The notes under the pieces were generated by a model that saw only the letters and a program-made list of their open reading frames with translations, was not told where the DNA came from and did no database searches. The position numbers and the translations under genes are program-made. Shown here piece after piece: positions 6,666 through 9,189 of a stretch of DNA of 9,189 nt. How positions within the stretch are numbered: the first letter of the stretch is position 1; each line of letters starts with the position of its first letter. Source of the stretch: Methanobacteriota archaeon (GTDB lineage Archaea > Thermoplasmatota > Poseidoniia > Poseidoniales > Poseidoniaceae); NCBI GenBank assembly GCA_002694585.1, contig NZMM01000013.1, positions 13,137 to 22,325 on the forward strand, written 5' to 3'.

Positions 6666-9189
6666 GTGGATGAAGCGGGGCTGCATCGTCTGCCGGCCCT
6701 CATCGTGGGTCAGGCCAACCGCCTCCACCTCGTGATGCTGGTGCTGACCTTGCTCATGGTGCCGGGCGCCCTGCGGGCGTTGGAACCCATCGACATGGAA
6801 GCCTACGACATGGAATCACCCGAGTTGAATGCCCAGACCACCATCGACGAGACCTTCGCCTCCTCCGAGGTCATCGTCGCCTTCCTTGTCACGGTACGGG
6901 ATCCGGTCCACATCGACCTCGAAGAGAACGTGCCACGGGCGAGCACATCGGACGGGCAACCCGACAGCACCAGCTTCCCACCGGTCACGGAAATCATCGA
7001 GAGCGGGGAGCCATGGGGGGGCATTGACGCTCCCGCTGGCGGTATCCTCAACCTCACGCTCTTGCGTGAAATCGACGCTAAGGCGGACCTCATCCGAAAC
7101 CATCCGATCAACACCACGCTGAAGCCGTTGGTCAACGACGTCACCGGCGCGCAAACCGATGGCGTGATGACGCTGCCCGACATCTTCCGCGCCTTCATGG
7201 CCAACGAATCCATCCTGACCCGTCCTTCGAAGGACGCCTTCGGAAACGACGTGCCCCCCGCCACCGATTGGAGCGATTGCGGCGAGCTGGAATGCTTGGT
7301 GTTCGACGACGTCAACCTCACGCAAGACCACATTGACCTTGCAAGCCAACGCCTCGTGGAGGCCAGCGACAACACCTTCCTGCGCTGGTTGTCCTTGGAC
7401 CGCGGCTTCCGGGCCGACATGAACGCGGTCAGCAGCGGACCCATTGGCGGGACACTCCTCGGGGACGGGTCGTGGTCAAGCGATTTGGTCGGCCAAGGTC
7501 GCTGGTCCGCAAGCGCCTCATGGCTGCTCATCCAACTCGACCGCGGCGAGATGACCGAAGCCGGTTGGACGATGTCCTGGAAGGACGCGGCACAGGAAAC
7601 CTCGCTGCGCATGACCGACGAAGGGCTGGTCATCGGCGGGTTCCGACTGGCCGAAGGCGAATTGGTGCTGCACCCTCCAAATTACGACGAAGCCACCTGC
7701 ACCGCCATGGTCGAAGAAGGCCGGGGTCCCTGCTCTGTGGAATGGAGCGTGATGGAACTCGAAGGCATGCTGCGCCAGCACGACCAGCACAGCATCAGCC
7801 TGCAGGTCGGACAGGCCGTCAACGTCGAAGTCAACCGTGAGCTCCAGGCCAGTGCGGGCCTGATCGCGCTGATGGGCCTCGCCATCGCGGTGCTGCTTTT
7901 CGTCTCCTTGCGTCGCCCCTCAGACGTGGCCATCGTCATGGTGGCCCTCGGTGGAGCCCTGCTGTGGATGCAGGGCCTCATCGGCCACTTGGTCACGGTC
8001 ACGGAGTGGCTTGGGTTTTCCTTCATCGCCCGCTCGCAATTTTCCAACCTGCTTCCCATCCTCGTGATGGCGCTGGGCATCGACGACAGCCTCCATGCGC
8101 TCCATCGATACAAGGAGGAGCGCGGCCTCGGGCGAAGTCCGGAAGAGGCGACGCAAATCACAGTCCGCCGTGTCGGCCGCGCCATTCTGCTGACGTCACT
8201 GACCACCACCGCTGCCTTTGCCGCGAACCTCTTCTCCGACATCGCTGCCCTGCGTTCCTTCGGCGTCGAGGCGGCATGTGGCATCTTCGCCGCCTTCCTG
8301 CTCACCGGCATTTGGGCGCCGGTGCTCAGGATGAGCGTGGACCAATGGCTCGAGGCACGAGGACGCTCGACGGCTCCGGTCAAGAAAGAGCAGCACGTGC
8401 CGCGCCTCACGGTGGTGCCGGTCAAGAGCGGACAATGGAAGCATGCGCTGGTCATCGCCGTGCTCGCCCTGCTGCTCACCGTGCCCGCTGCAGTGGGCAT
8501 GGCCCGCCTGGAAGGCGATTTCGCGGTGGAAGACTTCCTCGATGCCGAGTCGGACTTCGCCTCTGGCGTGAACTTGGTCAACGAGCGTTTCTCAGACGAG
8601 GGTGAGCCGGCGATGCTTCTGCTGGAAGGCGACGTCCTCGATCCGGCGGTCTTCGCGGGCATCGAAGCCTTCCGTCAGGCCCTCGACGAGACGCCTGACG
8701 ACGTCCCTGACAAGGTCACGCGCACGCCAGACGGGTCGATCGACATCCTCGCCCTCGACGAAATGGTCAACCTGGCGATCTTCTCGATGCTGGAAGACCC
8801 TGCGCCCTTTGAAGCCGCAGGACTGAATCTCGAGGCCGACGACTATGGCATTGGATGCAACCGCGTCGGGGCAGCGCAATTGCCGGACCTCGAGGACCGT
8901 GATTGCCTGGCCTTCTTCTACGGCTTCCTGTCCTTGAACGGCGTGCCAGGAACGTCGTCCATTCCGGCCATCCCCACCAGCATCGTTGCGCTCTACATCA
9001 CGCCTGAAGTTCCGCTGAACCCCAGCACCCCGTGGTTGGATGAAAACGGCGCACCGGCCGAATACGACGTGATGCTCATCCGCTTCGGCATCACGCGCCC
9101 GGAACATTTCCCAAGCCTCAAGGAAGGCTTGGAAGAGATATGGCGTGACCTTTCGGTCTTCACCAACCTGTCTTCAGGAACCTACGAAG
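6666..9189 (+). CDS. RND/MMPL-superfamily exporter, 3' part missing (window edge)
   Basis: The frame runs open for 841 codons to the right edge. By family architecture (12 TMs in two halves) the full protein should exceed 1000 aa. Predicted layout: short cytoplasmic N-terminus; TM1 about 20-39; large extracytoplasmic domain about 40-396; TM2 397-416; TM3 420-443; TM4 about 459-478; TM5 506-523; TM6 531-554; TM7 594-613; then the start of the second outer domain, still open at residue 841. TM4 carries GIDDSLHALHRYKEE (471-485), matching the GxDxxxH..R motif of MMPL and sterol-sensing-domain relatives. D473 fits the proton-relay Asp (Asp256 in mycobacterial MmpL3), and Asp replaces the following Tyr. 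After TM7, VEDFLDAESDFASG and a segment with GEPAMLLLEG match the start of the second RND outer domain. Members move lipids, hydrophobic compounds or drugs using the ion gradient; the substrate here is unknown. GTG 6666 is preferred by its GGAG; ATG 6642 would add eight residues. Likely co-transcribed with the ABC genes. Confidence 0.9.
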   Translation, partial: MDEAGLHRLPALIVGQANRLHLVMLVLTLLMVPGALRALEPIDMEAYDMESPELNAQTTIDETFASSEVIVAFLVTVRDPVHIDLEENVPRASTSDGQPDSTSFPPVTEIIESGEPWGGIDAPAGGILNLTLLREIDAKADLIRNHPINTTLKPLVNDVTGAQTDGVMTLPDIFRAFMANESILTRPSKDAFGNDVPPATDWSDCGELECLVFDDVNLTQDHIDLASQRLVEASDNTFLRWLSLDRGFRADMNAVSSGPIGGTLLGDGSWSSDLVGQGRWSASASWLLIQLDRGEMTEAGWTMSWKDAAQETSLRMTDEGLVIGGFRLAEGELVLHPPNYDEATCTAMVEEGRGPCSVEWSVMELEGMLRQHDQHSISLQVGQAVNVEVNRELQASAGLIALMGLAIAVLLFVSLRRPSDVAIVMVALGGALLWMQGLIGHLVTVTEWLGFSFIARSQFSNLLPILVMALGIDDSLHALHRYKEERGLGRSPEEATQITVRRVGRAILLTSLTTTAAFAANLFSDIAALRSFGVEAACGIFAAFLLTGIWAPVLRMSVDQWLEARGRSTAPVKKEQHVPRLTVVPVKSGQWKHALVIAVLALLLTVPAAVGMARLEGDFAVEDFLDAESDFASGVNLVNERFSDEGEPAMLLLEGDVLDPAVFAGIEAFRQALDETPDDVPDKVTRTPDGSIDILALDEMVNLAIFSMLEDPAPFEAAGLNLEADDYGIGCNRVGAAQLPDLEDRDCLAFFYGFLSLNGVPGTSSIPAIPTSIVALYITPEVPLNPSTPWLDENGAPAEYDVMLIRFGITRPEHFPSLKEGLEEIWRDLSVFTNLSSGTYE

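Noticed and set aside
5597..6703. Long open frame (368 codons) on the minus strand opposite the permease
   Set aside because: It is antisense to clear FtsX-type transmembrane segments, its composition is that of a GC-driven shadow, and it has no recognisable domain.
6803..8662. Minus-strand frames of 276 and 326 codons opposite the RND gene
   Set aside because: The plus strand is continuously open and encodes RND/MMPL motifs. The minus frames are Ser- and Arg-rich without domains.

Overview
The window is GC-rich (by eye about 60%), densely coded DNA holding six protein genes and one tRNA. The tRNA-Leu(UAG) has the archaeal/eukaryotic-style D arm (GCCCAGCTTGGTCAACGGC). Bacterial tRNA-Leu genes usually look different there. 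Downstream genes in the same-strand cluster carry GGAG-type ribosome binding sites, and the gene at 3080 has an AT-rich element at the distance expected for a leaderless archaeal transcript. Together with an RND/MMPL exporter bearing a GIDD..H motif, this suggests a mesophilic euryarchaeon; marine group II (Poseidoniales) would fit. The archaeal call is fairly firm, while the order-level call is an inference from general resemblance.

Left part (1-2118, plus strand): the C-terminal three quarters of a catalase-peroxidase (KatG, truncated by the window edge), then 45 bp later a Fur-superfamily regulator. The regulator keeps all five ligands of the PerR peroxide-sensing site and both CxxC pairs of the structural zinc site. 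The pair reads as an oxidative-stress module, the enzyme with its probable sensor-repressor in one transcription unit.

Middle part (2139-2982, minus strand): tRNA-Leu(UAG) with an encoded CCA end, 28 bp downstream of a two-TM DUF3592-type membrane protein of unknown function. The tRNA and the regulator are convergent, with 20 bp between them. The DUF3592 gene is divergent from the transporter cluster, with a 97-bp shared upstream region.

Right part (3080-9189, plus strand): a tightly spaced transporter cluster. It has a LolD/MacB-type ABC ATPase with an unusual internal insertion and a C-terminal helical extension, then an 830-aa permease with two FtsX/MacB-type modules. Fifty-five bp further on comes a large RND/MMPL-superfamily exporter, cut by the right edge after 841 codons. 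The ATPase and permease almost certainly form one type-VII-like ABC system. Whether the RND protein works with them is open.

No mobile element, CRISPR array or repeat array was seen, and I find no convincing wholly new system. The best leads are the unusual ABC ATPase, the pairing of the ABC system with an RND exporter, and the katG-perR arrangement in an apparent archaeon.
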